Shown: positions 16,508 to 25,625, counted from the stretch's first letter. The stretch: 64,000 nucleotides of DNA from Elizabethkingia bruuniana (GCF_002024805.1 NZ_CP014337.1:930001-994000), one strand, 5' to 3'. Numbers and translations are program-made. Notes: generated by a model from the sequence alone, not told the origin.

Positions 16508-18424
16508 TTACTGGATTCGTATAAAAAATGATTTAAGCAGTTCCTTAATTTGGTCAGTTAACTTTCTTTCTATCATCTCTTTTTCTTCATGGGAGTACTG
16601 AAACTGATTTGCGAGTTCTTCAATACTTAAAGGTTTTTCCAATAGCTTAAGGATTATTGCAGAAAAAGGATCTATAATAAGGTGAAACGTTTCCTTATCT
16701 GTGCTGTAAAAAACATTGTAAAAAACCTCGGTATCGGATTCCCTGTTATTACTTTCTTTCCAGTTCAATTGCGATTCATGGATATGGATAAAAGGATTGC
16801 GGATAAATAGCCTTTCTGAAAAGTCAACCTCATTATTTTCTAAGATTTGGTCTAAATCATTTTGTAACATTGTTAGCCGTGTCTGAAAACATAAAGTACC
16901 TTTATGTTCTTTCAGGAATTGTATTTTTGCTGTTTCCAATAAGTAAATATCGGAAATATAAATCATGTCCTTCTGAGGCAAACATTCTATTAGATTCAAT
17001 AAAGAATTACTAAAATCATCTAAGTTTTGAGAGTTATATACTGTATCCCGGATCTGAGTGATAGTTTCCAGTATTTCAATAGTTTGAGGATAATAAGCCC
17101 TAAAGAAAGTTTCTTTTATTTTAATGTTTTTCAGAGTATTGTTATTTGTAACAGAAATATCAGAATCTGGGAGCTCCGGATGAAGAATGGAATTAAAAGT
17201 TTTGCCTTTTGTAATCATAAGTAATGAAAAAGCAATACCAGCTGTACCCGTCATTAGTCCCAAATCCTCACTGTTTTGAACTCCCCATTCAGAATGTCCG
17301 GTTTGTCTGCTTTTTTCTAAACCTTCCTGAACAATCTCTGTTGCAAGTTCCATAGATTCTTTATCGTCAAATGTGTTGTGGTATTGGAGGAGAAAATCAG
17401 CGAGTCCACCATAACCACTAAACAGAATATGATTGCGTTTGGATCTTGTCTCAATATCTTTTTTGCATCTTTCGACTGCCTTTATACAGTCTTTTTTATA
17501 TACACTACCAGCAGTTATTTTGAATGCTGCAATTCTTGCTGTTCCAATACCACAGGCTCCGTGTGCCCAGGTGTTGAGGTCGAAATCTTCAGGAAGAAAA
17601 GTTTCTTTAGTCCAGTCAAATAGATTTGGAAGGTCGTTTTTTGAATTTTCCCACCTTAAATCCATCCAGTTATCTTTTACAGGATTATAATACAGGCTTT
17701 CATACAGGAATGCCTGTTCGGCTAACCAGATAAATTCCTGATTATTAAAATACTTTCCAAGTTGCAGCAAAGAGAAACCAATACCTGAATTTCCGTGTGA
17801 GAAACCACATAAGGAATCTACGGAGAGCTGGTTGCTTCCCCATTTAATTCCTAATTCTGCAACCAAGGATTTTTTGAGAAGATTTGTGACCAATACCGTT
17901 ATATCATGATATAGGCTATTGCTTTTGGTAAAATGATAAAGCAGTGTAAGAACAATTAATATTCCTGATATCCCAATCAGCATATCTTCAGTCTGTTCAG
18001 CCAGTATTTTTTCACGATACCGATCATAAAGCTCTGAAGCTTGCTTCAGGTATAAGTTTTTACCTGTAACCCGGAATAGTTCCAAACTAAAGTAGATAGT
18101 GCCGCATATTCCATCATACAGGCTGGTTCCGACTATATTATGATTAATGGAAAAGTGATATATTTTGGAAAAGGATTTTTCGGCTATTTCGAGATAATCG
18201 GTTTTGCCTGTACTTTCATACAATACGAGGAAAAACCAGGCAATTCCCCCGGTTCCGTTCCAAAGTGACGGGTTGAATGCAAAAGAAAATTCTCCGACAT
18301 TATGATCATAACTAATAGTATCCCAATAAAATCCGTTTTGGTCCCGTTTTATTTTAGACAGAAGAAATTCACTTATTTCATTCAATCCGGTTTCCAGTTC
18401 ATTAAGTTCTTTATTGATGGTCAT
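16508..18424 (-). CDS. lanC: LanC-like lanthipeptide cyclase without zinc ligands, with extra C-terminal domain
   Basis: Residues about 45-410 form the LanC alpha/alpha toroid, with GTGGIAWFFL, DGICGTIYFSL, FSHGNSGIG (His210, the conserved His), WAHGACGIG (286-294) and LMTGTAGIAFSLL repeats. The canonical Zn ligands are missing: WCxG is WAHG (Ala287), and CHG is FSG (Phe335-Ser336). Class III cyclase domains also lack them and still work, so activity is possible. Residues about 430-638 are an extra domain; its last 60 resemble a PqqD/RRE-type winged helix (FSAIILKLLEKPLSIEELANQF). It is the last gene of the leftward operon and overlaps the elimination-domain gene by 14 bp. Confidence 0.8.
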   Translation of the reverse strand: MTINKELNELETGLNEISEFLLSKIKRDQNGFYWDTISYDHNVGEFSFAFNPSLWNGTGGIAWFFLVLYESTGKTDYLEIAEKSFSKIYHFSINHNIVGTSLYDGICGTIYFSLELFRVTGKNLYLKQASELYDRYREKILAEQTEDMLIGISGILIVLTLLYHFTKSNSLYHDITVLVTNLLKKSLVAELGIKWGSNQLSVDSLCGFSHGNSGIGFSLLQLGKYFNNQEFIWLAEQAFLYESLYYNPVKDNWMDLRWENSKNDLPNLFDWTKETFLPEDFDLNTWAHGACGIGTARIAAFKITAGSVYKKDCIKAVERCKKDIETRSKRNHILFSGYGGLADFLLQYHNTFDDKESMELATEIVQEGLEKSRQTGHSEWGVQNSEDLGLMTGTAGIAFSLLMITKGKTFNSILHPELPDSDISVTNNNTLKNIKIKETFFRAYYPQTIEILETITQIRDTVYNSQNLDDFSNSLLNLIECLPQKDMIYISDIYLLETAKIQFLKEHKGTLCFQTRLTMLQNDLDQILENNEVDFSERLFIRNPFIHIHESQLNWKESNNRESDTEVFYNVFYSTDKETFHLIIDPFSAIILKLLEKPLSIEELANQFQYSHEEKEMIERKLTDQIKELLKSFFIRIQ

Positions 18425-19262
18425 AATCCTTGATTAGGGTGATGGTTTGTCTGACTAAAAAAAGCAGGTAAGATTCTTCAGAGTTTACAATTCCTATGCG
18501 GTTATTAGTCATATGAATAAAACTCAGTAATGCTTCATCTATAGCTTCAGCAGGTAAATGGGAGTCAGTATATTTTTTGTTTACTTCTCTGTTGATTTCA
18601 ATAAACTCTAGTGTAAAGGGATCTCTCGAAGTGTCAGATAAATTCCAGAAGTTTACTGCGTTGCTATATAAGGAATCTTTATAAAGATCAAATTGCTGCT
18701 GGAAAGCAGCCAAAAGACTCTTTTTGTATTGTTCCTGTTCATTAGCATCAAATGAAGCAGGTATCGGAAGCCAGCTTTCTACAAATTTGTCGCATAATTG
18801 CAGACAGTATTCAGAGGACAATCCCAATCCTTTTAAAAATGCCAGATGGGTATTCAATGCAATGGAATATCTTTCAGATCCTGTTAAAGGAACACTTTCT
18901 GTCAGTTGATTAAGAACAAAGCGTGATGATGCATAAAATTGATTTTCTGCATAAACAATAGTGTCTGAATTACCATATCTTTCTGTTTCCGGAATATACT
19001 GAGCTTCTTTCAAAATAATTTTTATATCGGAATCTGATATATAATAAGTAAGCAGAGAATGAAACAATGAAACTTCTTTGGAAGATAAAAGAAGTCTTAA
19101 ACGGATATGATAACCATTTTCGAAATAGCGAATAAAAAAAAACTTTACCGTTTTCTTCAATTTGTATTGTATATCTTCAATAACAGGATGTACAATTTCT
19201 TTTAATACCCGGTCCGCATGACCTTCATAATACAGATAGTAAGTTTCCCAGTTTTTTTTCAT
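18411..19262 (-). CDS. LanB elimination domain as a separate protein (thiopeptide-type biosynthesis domain)
   Basis: The 283-residue protein matches the SpaB_C / thiopeptide-type bacteriocin biosynthesis domain: it opens with WETYYLYYEGHADRVLKEIV and holds FFFIRYFENGYHIRLRL at about 42-58, the hallmark of the domain that removes glutamate from glutamylated Ser/Thr. In NisB-type enzymes it is the C-terminal third of LanB. Here it is encoded alone, 4 bp after the glutamylation protein and overlapping the cyclase gene by 14 bp, so the three are probably translated together. Split dehydratases are known in thiopeptide systems and, as I recall, in pinensin-type loci. Confidence 0.85.
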   Translation of the reverse strand: MKKNWETYYLYYEGHADRVLKEIVHPVIEDIQYKLKKTVKFFFIRYFENGYHIRLRLLLSSKEVSLFHSLLTYYISDSDIKIILKEAQYIPETERYGNSDTIVYAENQFYASSRFVLNQLTESVPLTGSERYSIALNTHLAFLKGLGLSSEYCLQLCDKFVESWLPIPASFDANEQEQYKKSLLAAFQQQFDLYKDSLYSNAVNFWNLSDTSRDPFTLEFIEINREVNKKYTDSHLPAEAIDEALLSFIHMTNNRIGIVNSEESYLLFLVRQTITLIKDYDHQ

Positions 19263-19266
19263 CGGC

Positions 19267-21918
19267 TTAAAAATTATACCATTGGATCAAATGTTCAGAA
19301 ACTCTTTCGCGGGAATTGTCGACTGTAGGCAGGGATTCTTCCACATAAATATAGGAGGAAGCCCTGTTCAGAAGCTTTTTGAAAAGATTAAAAAGGAGCG
19401 GTTGTTCGAAATCTATGAATTGAGGTTTGTAATCGTCCCTGTATCCTGTATTTTTCTCGGATGAATCGTCTTCAGGGATGTAAGAAGATTGCAAATAAAG
19501 GAAGAGAGAAGAGGGTAATATATTTTCTAAAAGCCATTGGTGAAAACGCAGAAAATAAATACTGTCTGTTTCATCTTTTTCTTGTACAGGAATAGCGGCT
19601 AAACTTAGAAGCCATCCTTTGCGCCGGAGGATAAGCTGGTCTTCAAAAACAATTCTTGGAAAAATCTGAATAGCCTCATTGGTAAACTGTTTAGAGAAAT
19701 TTTTATCGATAGCCTGAATTAGCGGGTAATAGCTAGCATAGACACATGGATTGAACAATGACATAAGCTGATAAAGATTAGATCTGTTTGTTATGGTTTC
19801 CAGACACAGATCAAATGCGTAAACCTCTTTCTTTGAAACAGTTTCTATTAGACATAGTAAATCCTTTCCAGAATCGTATACAACAGCTATTTGATCTAAT
19901 GGAATCTGTTGTGTTTTTTTCATTTGTGTGTTGGATGATGGCATTTTCACTTCATGATCCAGCAATGGAGGATGAATGTTGGCGTTAAAACTGGAATCAT
20001 CATTAAGTTCTATGAGTATTTGATCTGAGAATAGCCGGTTGTTGTAATCTCTGTGTATTTCTGATACTTCATCATCGAAGAGGTGCAGAAACCGCCCGCT
20101 CATCTTGCCCATTCCCTGCATCAGACCATTGACAACAGCTTTTGTTTTGCCTCCTGATGGATCGTCAAAAAACTGCAAAAACGCAGATCCTGCTAAGGTC
20201 TTATTTTTTGATAAGGGAAGGACATTAAGATTCTTTTGATAAATTTTTATTTCATCCGGATTTTGAGGTTCATAATGAAGGGCTTTCCAAAAAATATCAG
20301 ACCATGAATTCTCAGTCTCTTTTTGGGTTATATCGTGTTTGGATTCAAATTCATTTTTGTGACGGTAATATTCATGATAAAATGTAACAAGAGGTATCTG
20401 TTGATTTGGCTGATACCTGGACTTGAAGAAATTAGTAATATTATTTTTTTCATGACCTCTGATATCAAAAGCCGATAATCGGTTAGCAAGGTCAGACAGT
20501 AACTGTCCACATTCCTGAATCAAATTTTCGTCAATTATATGAGATACAGTTGTATAGACATCTTCATAAATAAAACCTTCCTGGCGGTAATCGACAGGCA
20601 GGTATGGAAGTTTTTCAAAACCCCCTCCATTTTTATATCGATTAATAATTTCGTCCAGTACAGTTTGCATTTCCGCTTTGGGTAGTTTAACAATACCTGC
20701 CTGATTTTCGAGATCAGAAATAACATTGTCAAAAATTCCAGAGGTCTTTTGGAGAAGGACTTCACGTTGGGGTATTTCGGCTGTACCAAATTCTTTTTTA
20801 GCTTCATGCAAAATGAGAATAAGTTGATAGAGTTGATTTGCAGGAGGGTTTGTTTCTTTATGTTTATGAAGAAATGTAAGTAGATGGCTATCCCAGTCAG
20901 GATCGATTTCAGAACATTCCAGAGTCAGCTCTAAAAAGCCAACATCAACAAGTTTTAGTAAGTAATCTTGTAATTCAGGAAGTTCAGCATCAATTTGTGA
21001 CGAAAGAAGTTCCAACAAAGCAGATAATGTTATACTTTCTTCTGAACTCATTATCAGTTCTTTGATATACTGATTGATACCGCTGGTTTGTATTTCCTGA
21101 AAAACTTCAATATTTGCGCTGTTCATCAGGAAAGTGAAACGACCATCAATTTCTGTTATGCTGCTATTGGTATTTACAAATAACAGACTCCGCAAGGCAA
21201 GATGTTGTTCCATCAATTTTTTGACTCTTTTCAGCAATTTATTGTTTAGCCTGATTTTACAATTAAGATCGGTTGAAGATGAATGGGTATTATTACTGGC
21301 TGCAGTTTTTGTAAGGCCTAAATAAGTGAATGTACTGAAAGGAGAAGTTTTATAGGCCATTCGGGTAAGATAACGGAGAACACTGAATTCAATACGTTCG
21401 CTATCTTTATTGACAGAGGAGAGTGTCTCAGCGAAATCATCTAGTTGGCCATATAGATCTTTGCTGGAAAGTAAAATACCATTCCGGAAAGGATATTCTC
21501 CAATGAGTTTTTTAATTTCCTGTCTGTGTGATGCCTGGTAATTCTGAAACTCTGCTTCCCATAGCTGCAAAAACTCTTTATACATAACGTTTGCACCTTG
21601 CCACTCTTGCCAATATTCTTTAAAAAGTTCAAATATTTCCGGTTGTATTTTTTGAACCATTGTCAAAGCATTTTGGCGGTTGTTGTAAACGGAGCGCTTT
21701 AAGTTTAGCAGCCGTTTCTGTTCCAGGTTATCAGAACTTTTTTCAATAAGGATATATAATTGGCTGCATAAATTTTCATTACATATTTTATGGAAGTCAG
21801 TAATCTTTTGCCAGGTATTCAGCTGATGGTGAGTATCAGGAATAATGAGTGTATTCAGTCTTTTTACGGGCAATGCAGCGAATCGTGTGAAAATATAAGG
21901 TAAAATATTCAAGCTCAT
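19267..21918 (-). CDS. lanB: LanB glutamylation protein (lantibiotic dehydratase, N-terminal part)
   Basis: The 883-residue protein has the lantibiotic dehydratase N-terminal architecture. It opens with YIFTRFAALPVKRL, and residues 185-200 read MAYKTSPFSTFTYLGL, the family R/K-xSPF-x-TFxxxG block. The middle has long helices. The region around 580-660 (KTKAVVNGLMQGMGKMSGRFL) and the C-terminus fit the second glutamylation lobe. It should use glutamyl-tRNA(Glu) to glutamylate Ser/Thr of the core peptide. No elimination domain is fused; it is the next gene. It starts 6 bp after the exporter gene. Confidence 0.85.
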   Translation of the reverse strand: MSLNILPYIFTRFAALPVKRLNTLIIPDTHHQLNTWQKITDFHKICNENLCSQLYILIEKSSDNLEQKRLLNLKRSVYNNRQNALTMVQKIQPEIFELFKEYWQEWQGANVMYKEFLQLWEAEFQNYQASHRQEIKKLIGEYPFRNGILLSSKDLYGQLDDFAETLSSVNKDSERIEFSVLRYLTRMAYKTSPFSTFTYLGLTKTAASNNTHSSSTDLNCKIRLNNKLLKRVKKLMEQHLALRSLLFVNTNSSITEIDGRFTFLMNSANIEVFQEIQTSGINQYIKELIMSSEESITLSALLELLSSQIDAELPELQDYLLKLVDVGFLELTLECSEIDPDWDSHLLTFLHKHKETNPPANQLYQLILILHEAKKEFGTAEIPQREVLLQKTSGIFDNVISDLENQAGIVKLPKAEMQTVLDEIINRYKNGGGFEKLPYLPVDYRQEGFIYEDVYTTVSHIIDENLIQECGQLLSDLANRLSAFDIRGHEKNNITNFFKSRYQPNQQIPLVTFYHEYYRHKNEFESKHDITQKETENSWSDIFWKALHYEPQNPDEIKIYQKNLNVLPLSKNKTLAGSAFLQFFDDPSGGKTKAVVNGLMQGMGKMSGRFLHLFDDEVSEIHRDYNNRLFSDQILIELNDDSSFNANIHPPLLDHEVKMPSSNTQMKKTQQIPLDQIAVVYDSGKDLLCLIETVSKKEVYAFDLCLETITNRSNLYQLMSLFNPCVYASYYPLIQAIDKNFSKQFTNEAIQIFPRIVFEDQLILRRKGWLLSLAAIPVQEKDETDSIYFLRFHQWLLENILPSSLFLYLQSSYIPEDDSSEKNTGYRDDYKPQFIDFEQPLLFNLFKKLLNRASSYIYVEESLPTVDNSRERVSEHLIQWYNF

Positions 21919-21924
21919 TTTTTA

Positions 21925-24147
21925 TTATTTTCCTAGTTCTAATTGATTTTTAACTAAATTAAAATAGGCTCCTCTTGTCTTTGTTAAAGTTTCATGAGTT
22001 CCTTGTTCAACAATGCTTCCTTTATCCATAACAATAATATTATCTGCATGGACTACGGTGCTTAGTCTATGGGCCACAATTACAACTGTCCTGCCCGTAA
22101 AGAAGCTATTCAGATTTTCAACGATTAATTTTTCATTATTAGCATCCAGGGAGTTTGTGGCTTCATCCAGAAATATATAGTCAGGTTGTCTATAGATAAG
22201 GCGTGCTATAAGCAGACGCTGTTTTTGCCCTTCACTAATTCCGGTTCCGTCTGTGCCGATTAGAGTTTCATAAGAGAAGGGAAGGCTTTCTATATAGTCC
22301 TTCATATTGACCATTTCACAAGCAATTTTTACTCTGTTTAAGTCTTTTTCCGGGCTTCCTATCCAAATATTGCAGGCTATTGTATCTGTGAAAATGAATG
22401 AGTCTTGCATTACAGCCCCACAATTTCTGCGTAAACTCTTTGCAGTAATCATTTCAAGATCTTGTCCACAAAAAGTAATCATCCCCTGTGTGGGCGGGAA
22501 AAATTTCAGCAGGAGTTTCAGAAGAGTTGTTTTTCCACTTCCACTCATTCCGACAATAGCAGTCACTTTTCCGGCAGGTATGGTCAGATTTATATTCTGT
22601 AATACTTCAGGAGATAGCTTACCATAACGGAAATGGACATTATACAATTCTATTGAACCGGGATTCCCTTCAGACATAGTCAAGCTTGAATGAGCATCTT
22701 CTGTAGGTTCATATTCGACTTCTGAAATACGTTGCAGACTGAACTTTGCCGTCTGCATAGAGCGTATAAAATCTGATAACTGATTGACTGTACCGTTTAG
22801 CGCTCCATACATATAGGTAATTGCAAGCATTGCCCCAAGGGATAGATTTCCGTTAATGACCAAAGAAGCTGTTAAAAATGTTGTTGATACTCCAGCTGTT
22901 TCATTGATAAAAAGAGCAACCCCCTGTATCCGTTGGTCTAACTTTAGACTTTCCATCCTGACGGCATAGGCTTCCTCCTGCATGGTTTTCCAGATCTGAT
23001 TTTTTTCCATTTCTGCTCCCGTCAGTTTTATTTCTGTCATCGCTTCAAAGGTTTCTATCTGGTGGCGCTGTGTGTTGGCCAGCAAACTGAATGTACGCTG
23101 ATCCAGGCGTCTCCTTTTTTCTTCAAAAAGATTCGTCCATAACACACTAATAATACTGGCACCTAAGAATAATAAAAAGAGTTTCCAATTGTAGTAACAT
23201 AACAGTCCACCATTAACGACAAGAATTATAGCAGAAAGCCCTGCACTAACACAGTGTTTTGTAAGAAACTCTTCTATTCGTTGATTATCATAAATTCTTT
23301 GGAGATTGTCTCCGCTGTTTCTGTATTCGAAGAAAGAAAGTTTAAGCTGCATCAGCTTATCTACAAATTCGTATATCAGCTTTATACTAATAGTCATTCC
23401 TACCTTAAAGAGTAATCTGCTGCGCAAAAAATCTGTAAAAATTCTTCCGGTGAATAGTAGAATCTGACCAATGCAGATCAGAGATAATATTCCAATATCT
23501 TTTCTAATAATAGCTTTATCCACAACAGCCTGGGTAAGTAATGGGATGGCTAATGTTAAGAGAGTAGCAGCCAAAAGCGTTAATACGATAAAAGAAATAT
23601 TTTTATAATGATTATCTATTCGTTTCAGTAAAGAAAACAGATGTACCGGAGGTTCCGGGGAGTTTTCTACCTGATCAAAAGCTTCTGTTGTTTCTAAAAA
23701 GATGGCAATTCCTTTATCTCCTTGTCCCGATAATCTCCAATGCTCCATAAAATCGCTGAGAGCATAACGCATATTCTTTCCAAGCGCCGGATTTCCGACA
23801 TAGGCATGGGTTTCGGTAAGATGCCATAAAACAACAAAATGATTATGATCCCAATGGAGTATACATGGCAATGGAGCTTTTTCTAGCAACACGTCCTGAC
23901 TTATTTCCGCGGCAAATGTGTTGAATCCAAGTTTTTCTGCGGCATATTTTAATCCGGTTACAGAAGTCCCCTGACTACGGACATCACACAGCTCCCGTAA
24001 GTGATTTAGAGATAATTCTTTTCCATAATAATTGGTGATCATTTTGAGGCATGTCGGGCCACAGTCCATTGTGTCCAATTGTCGGAAAAATGGATAATGG
24101 TCTCCTTCAAAAAAATGCTTAATTCTTCTAAGTATTTTAATTTTCAT
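21925..24147 (-). CDS. lanT: C39 peptidase-ABC exporter (bacteriocin-processing transporter)
   Basis: Residues 1-140 are a C39 peptidase domain with catalytic Cys29 (MDCGPTC) and His103 (NHFVVLW). The third catalytic residue, normally Asp in DPxxG, is Asn119 (GNPALG). Residues about 165-445 are a six-helix exporter domain and about 490-735 the ATPase with GMSGSGKTT, ISEGQKQR, YIFLDEATNSLD and the switch His in VAHRLST. It should cut the leader after LQGG and export the core. First gene of the leftward operon (exporter, LanB parts, LanC), whose promoter at 24220-24249 carries an operator copy. Confidence 0.9.
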   Translation of the reverse strand: MKIKILRRIKHFFEGDHYPFFRQLDTMDCGPTCLKMITNYYGKELSLNHLRELCDVRSQGTSVTGLKYAAEKLGFNTFAAEISQDVLLEKAPLPCILHWDHNHFVVLWHLTETHAYVGNPALGKNMRYALSDFMEHWRLSGQGDKGIAIFLETTEAFDQVENSPEPPVHLFSLLKRIDNHYKNISFIVLTLLAATLLTLAIPLLTQAVVDKAIIRKDIGILSLICIGQILLFTGRIFTDFLRSRLLFKVGMTISIKLIYEFVDKLMQLKLSFFEYRNSGDNLQRIYDNQRIEEFLTKHCVSAGLSAIILVVNGGLLCYYNWKLFLLFLGASIISVLWTNLFEEKRRRLDQRTFSLLANTQRHQIETFEAMTEIKLTGAEMEKNQIWKTMQEEAYAVRMESLKLDQRIQGVALFINETAGVSTTFLTASLVINGNLSLGAMLAITYMYGALNGTVNQLSDFIRSMQTAKFSLQRISEVEYEPTEDAHSSLTMSEGNPGSIELYNVHFRYGKLSPEVLQNINLTIPAGKVTAIVGMSGSGKTTLLKLLLKFFPPTQGMITFCGQDLEMITAKSLRRNCGAVMQDSFIFTDTIACNIWIGSPEKDLNRVKIACEMVNMKDYIESLPFSYETLIGTDGTGISEGQKQRLLIARLIYRQPDYIFLDEATNSLDANNEKLIVENLNSFFTGRTVVIVAHRLSTVVHADNIIVMDKGSIVEQGTHETLTKTRGAYFNLVKNQLELGK

Positions 24148-24219
24148 TGGTGGATCTATAGTTACTTACTGATTAATATATTCTTATGAACTATAACCTA
24201 TATTCTAAAGGGATAAAAT

Positions 24220-24249
24220 TAAAAATACATTAATGCAATACAGTTGCAA
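24220..24249 (-). promoter_or_regulatory. promoter of the leftward lanthipeptide modification operon
   Basis: On the minus strand TTG (24247-24249), a 19-bp spacer and TATTTTTA (24220-24227) form a near-perfect Bacteroidota promoter. The -33 lies inside operator copy 6. The leader is about 65 nt. Confidence 0.7.
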
Positions 24250-24252
24250 TAT
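24230..24252. promoter_or_regulatory. palindromic operator copy 6
   Basis: TTAATGCAAT, ACA, GTTGCAATAT. It overlaps the -33 of the modification-operon promoter. Confidence 0.6.
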
Positions 24253-24292
24253 AGAAAAAATATTGATCTCAAAGAGTTTTTCTTTTCAATAA

Positions 24293-24315
24293 TTAATGAA
24301 ACTTGGTTGCGTTAA
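24293..24315. promoter_or_regulatory. palindromic operator copy 7
   Basis: TTAATGAAAC, TTG, GTTGCGTTAA. It has the same right half as copy 5 before the precursor. It overlaps the -33 region of the gene at 24357. Confidence 0.65.
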
Positions 24316-24334
24316 TTAGAATTGATTAGTTTTG
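24307..24334 (+). promoter_or_regulatory. promoter of the secreted protein gene at 24357
   Basis: TTG at 24307-24309 (17 bp) or 24303-24305 (21 bp) precedes a perfect -7, TAGTTTTG (24327-24334). Transcription would start near 24341, leaving a leader of under 20 nt. Confidence 0.65.
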
Positions 24335-24356
24335 TAGGTACTAAACACTCAAACTG

Positions 24357-25226
24357 ATGAATAAAATATTTTCACTCTTAATACTTTTTGTAAGTATGGC
24401 TCTTTCTGGCCAAAAATCAGGAGGTAATTCTGATTTAAAAGATCTTAAAGTAAATCATATATATGTAGTTGTTGATTCTACTACATTTAATGCTTTAAAA
24501 CAGAGTAATGAGTTAAATACTTTGGCAAATCAGGACAAGGGGCTTCCAAATTTTCTTCCGCTAGATAATTCGGCAACAACTATTTATATGAGGTTTAAAT
24601 CTACCTATTTAGAAATTATGGGACCTGAGAATAGATTCAAAGAAAAAATTGGATCTATAGGAATCGGATTTTCATGGGATACTTTTAATAGTACTCTTGA
24701 TACTGTACAAAAAAGCATCCAGAAATCTAAAGATTTAAAATTTCAAAAAAGTGAGGCTAACTGGCCGTTTGGAGGTAAAGAAATATTATGGTATACCTTT
24801 TTCTATAGCGATTTTAAGGGGAGTATTGCGACTTGGTATGCGATATACAATCCTGTTTTTTTAAACTATTTATTCAATATTAATTATTCTGACTTTAAAA
24901 GAGAGGACTTTTTAAAAAAGGTATTTGATCAAAATAAAAAGATTATCGATTTATCGGGTATTGTGATTAACGCCAATGCAAATGATTTTTATAAAATGAT
25001 TAAAGAATTTAAAGCGCTAAATATTAAAATTAAAAAGCAGAAACCGAGATTAGTCATCTATAAATTAGATTCAGTCACAATTGAATTAAAGCTAACAGAG
25101 AGGAGAAATAGTATGATTAAGGAACTTAGATTTATAAGTAAAGGTGAAACAAGGCTAAATATTAATTTGGGTAATATTCACATTAAAAATTCAACGAGTA
25201 ATCAAATCTCAATGACGTTTGAATAA
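24357..25226 (+). CDS. secreted protein, DUF5829-like, in the lanthipeptide regulon
   Basis: The 289-residue product has a signal peptide (MNKIFSLLILFVSMALSGQ) and no lipobox. The mature part starts with LKVNHIYVVVDSTTFNAL and holds TIYMRFKSTYLEIMGPENRFKEKIGSIGIGFS, a layout like glyoxalase-type (VOC) folds and, from memory, DUF5829 proteins. It stands divergent to the modification operon and has its own promoter under operator copy 7. A periplasmic role tied to the lanthipeptide, for example binding or self-protection, is inferred from control alone. Confidence 0.6.
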   Translation: MNKIFSLLILFVSMALSGQKSGGNSDLKDLKVNHIYVVVDSTTFNALKQSNELNTLANQDKGLPNFLPLDNSATTIYMRFKSTYLEIMGPENRFKEKIGSIGIGFSWDTFNSTLDTVQKSIQKSKDLKFQKSEANWPFGGKEILWYTFFYSDFKGSIATWYAIYNPVFLNYLFNINYSDFKREDFLKKVFDQNKKIIDLSGIVINANANDFYKMIKEFKALNIKIKKQKPRLVIYKLDSVTIELKLTERRNSMIKELRFISKGETRLNINLGNIHIKNSTSNQISMTFE

Positions 25227-25293
25227 GCCTTTTGTTTAGCTTTTTTTGAAACATCATTGAGATTTATTATTTTAAATATTCATCAATATAAAA

Positions 25294-25497
25294 CTAGTTC
25301 CCACACGTAAAATATACTCTCGGTGCTATTTCAGTATATCCGTTATCTTTAAAGAAAGAGATATAATAAGAACCTGGAGTATCCAAAGCAAAGCTCAGTG
25401 TACCACTTGTAGCATTTGTATACTGCCATTTCGCTGAGTAATTCTGCCCTTTTCTTATATATACCAATCCATCCGTTACTAAAGGAAGCCTGAATTG
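25294..25497 (-). pseudogene. 3' fragment of a phosphodiesterase gene, copy of 26900-27125
   Basis: The last 200 bp of the intact EEP-family gene at 26900 recur here at high identity (many 20-30 bp blocks are unchanged), still ending in VYFTCGN and a stop. A short internal deletion shifts the frame, and the remaining 5' part is missing. It is the trace of a second gene copy. The rest of the 25227-25669 gap is AT-rich and holds the promoter at 25626-25655. Confidence 0.85.
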
Positions 25498-25625
25498 TTT
25501 TTGTGATCTATATCAGATTATTTATGTTTTTCTAGTTGTAAATTAATTTTATTTATTATTTAAGTTTTTTATATTGAATAATTAATTTTACTTTTAATAA
25601 ATAATGAAATATTTTATATTAAAAA

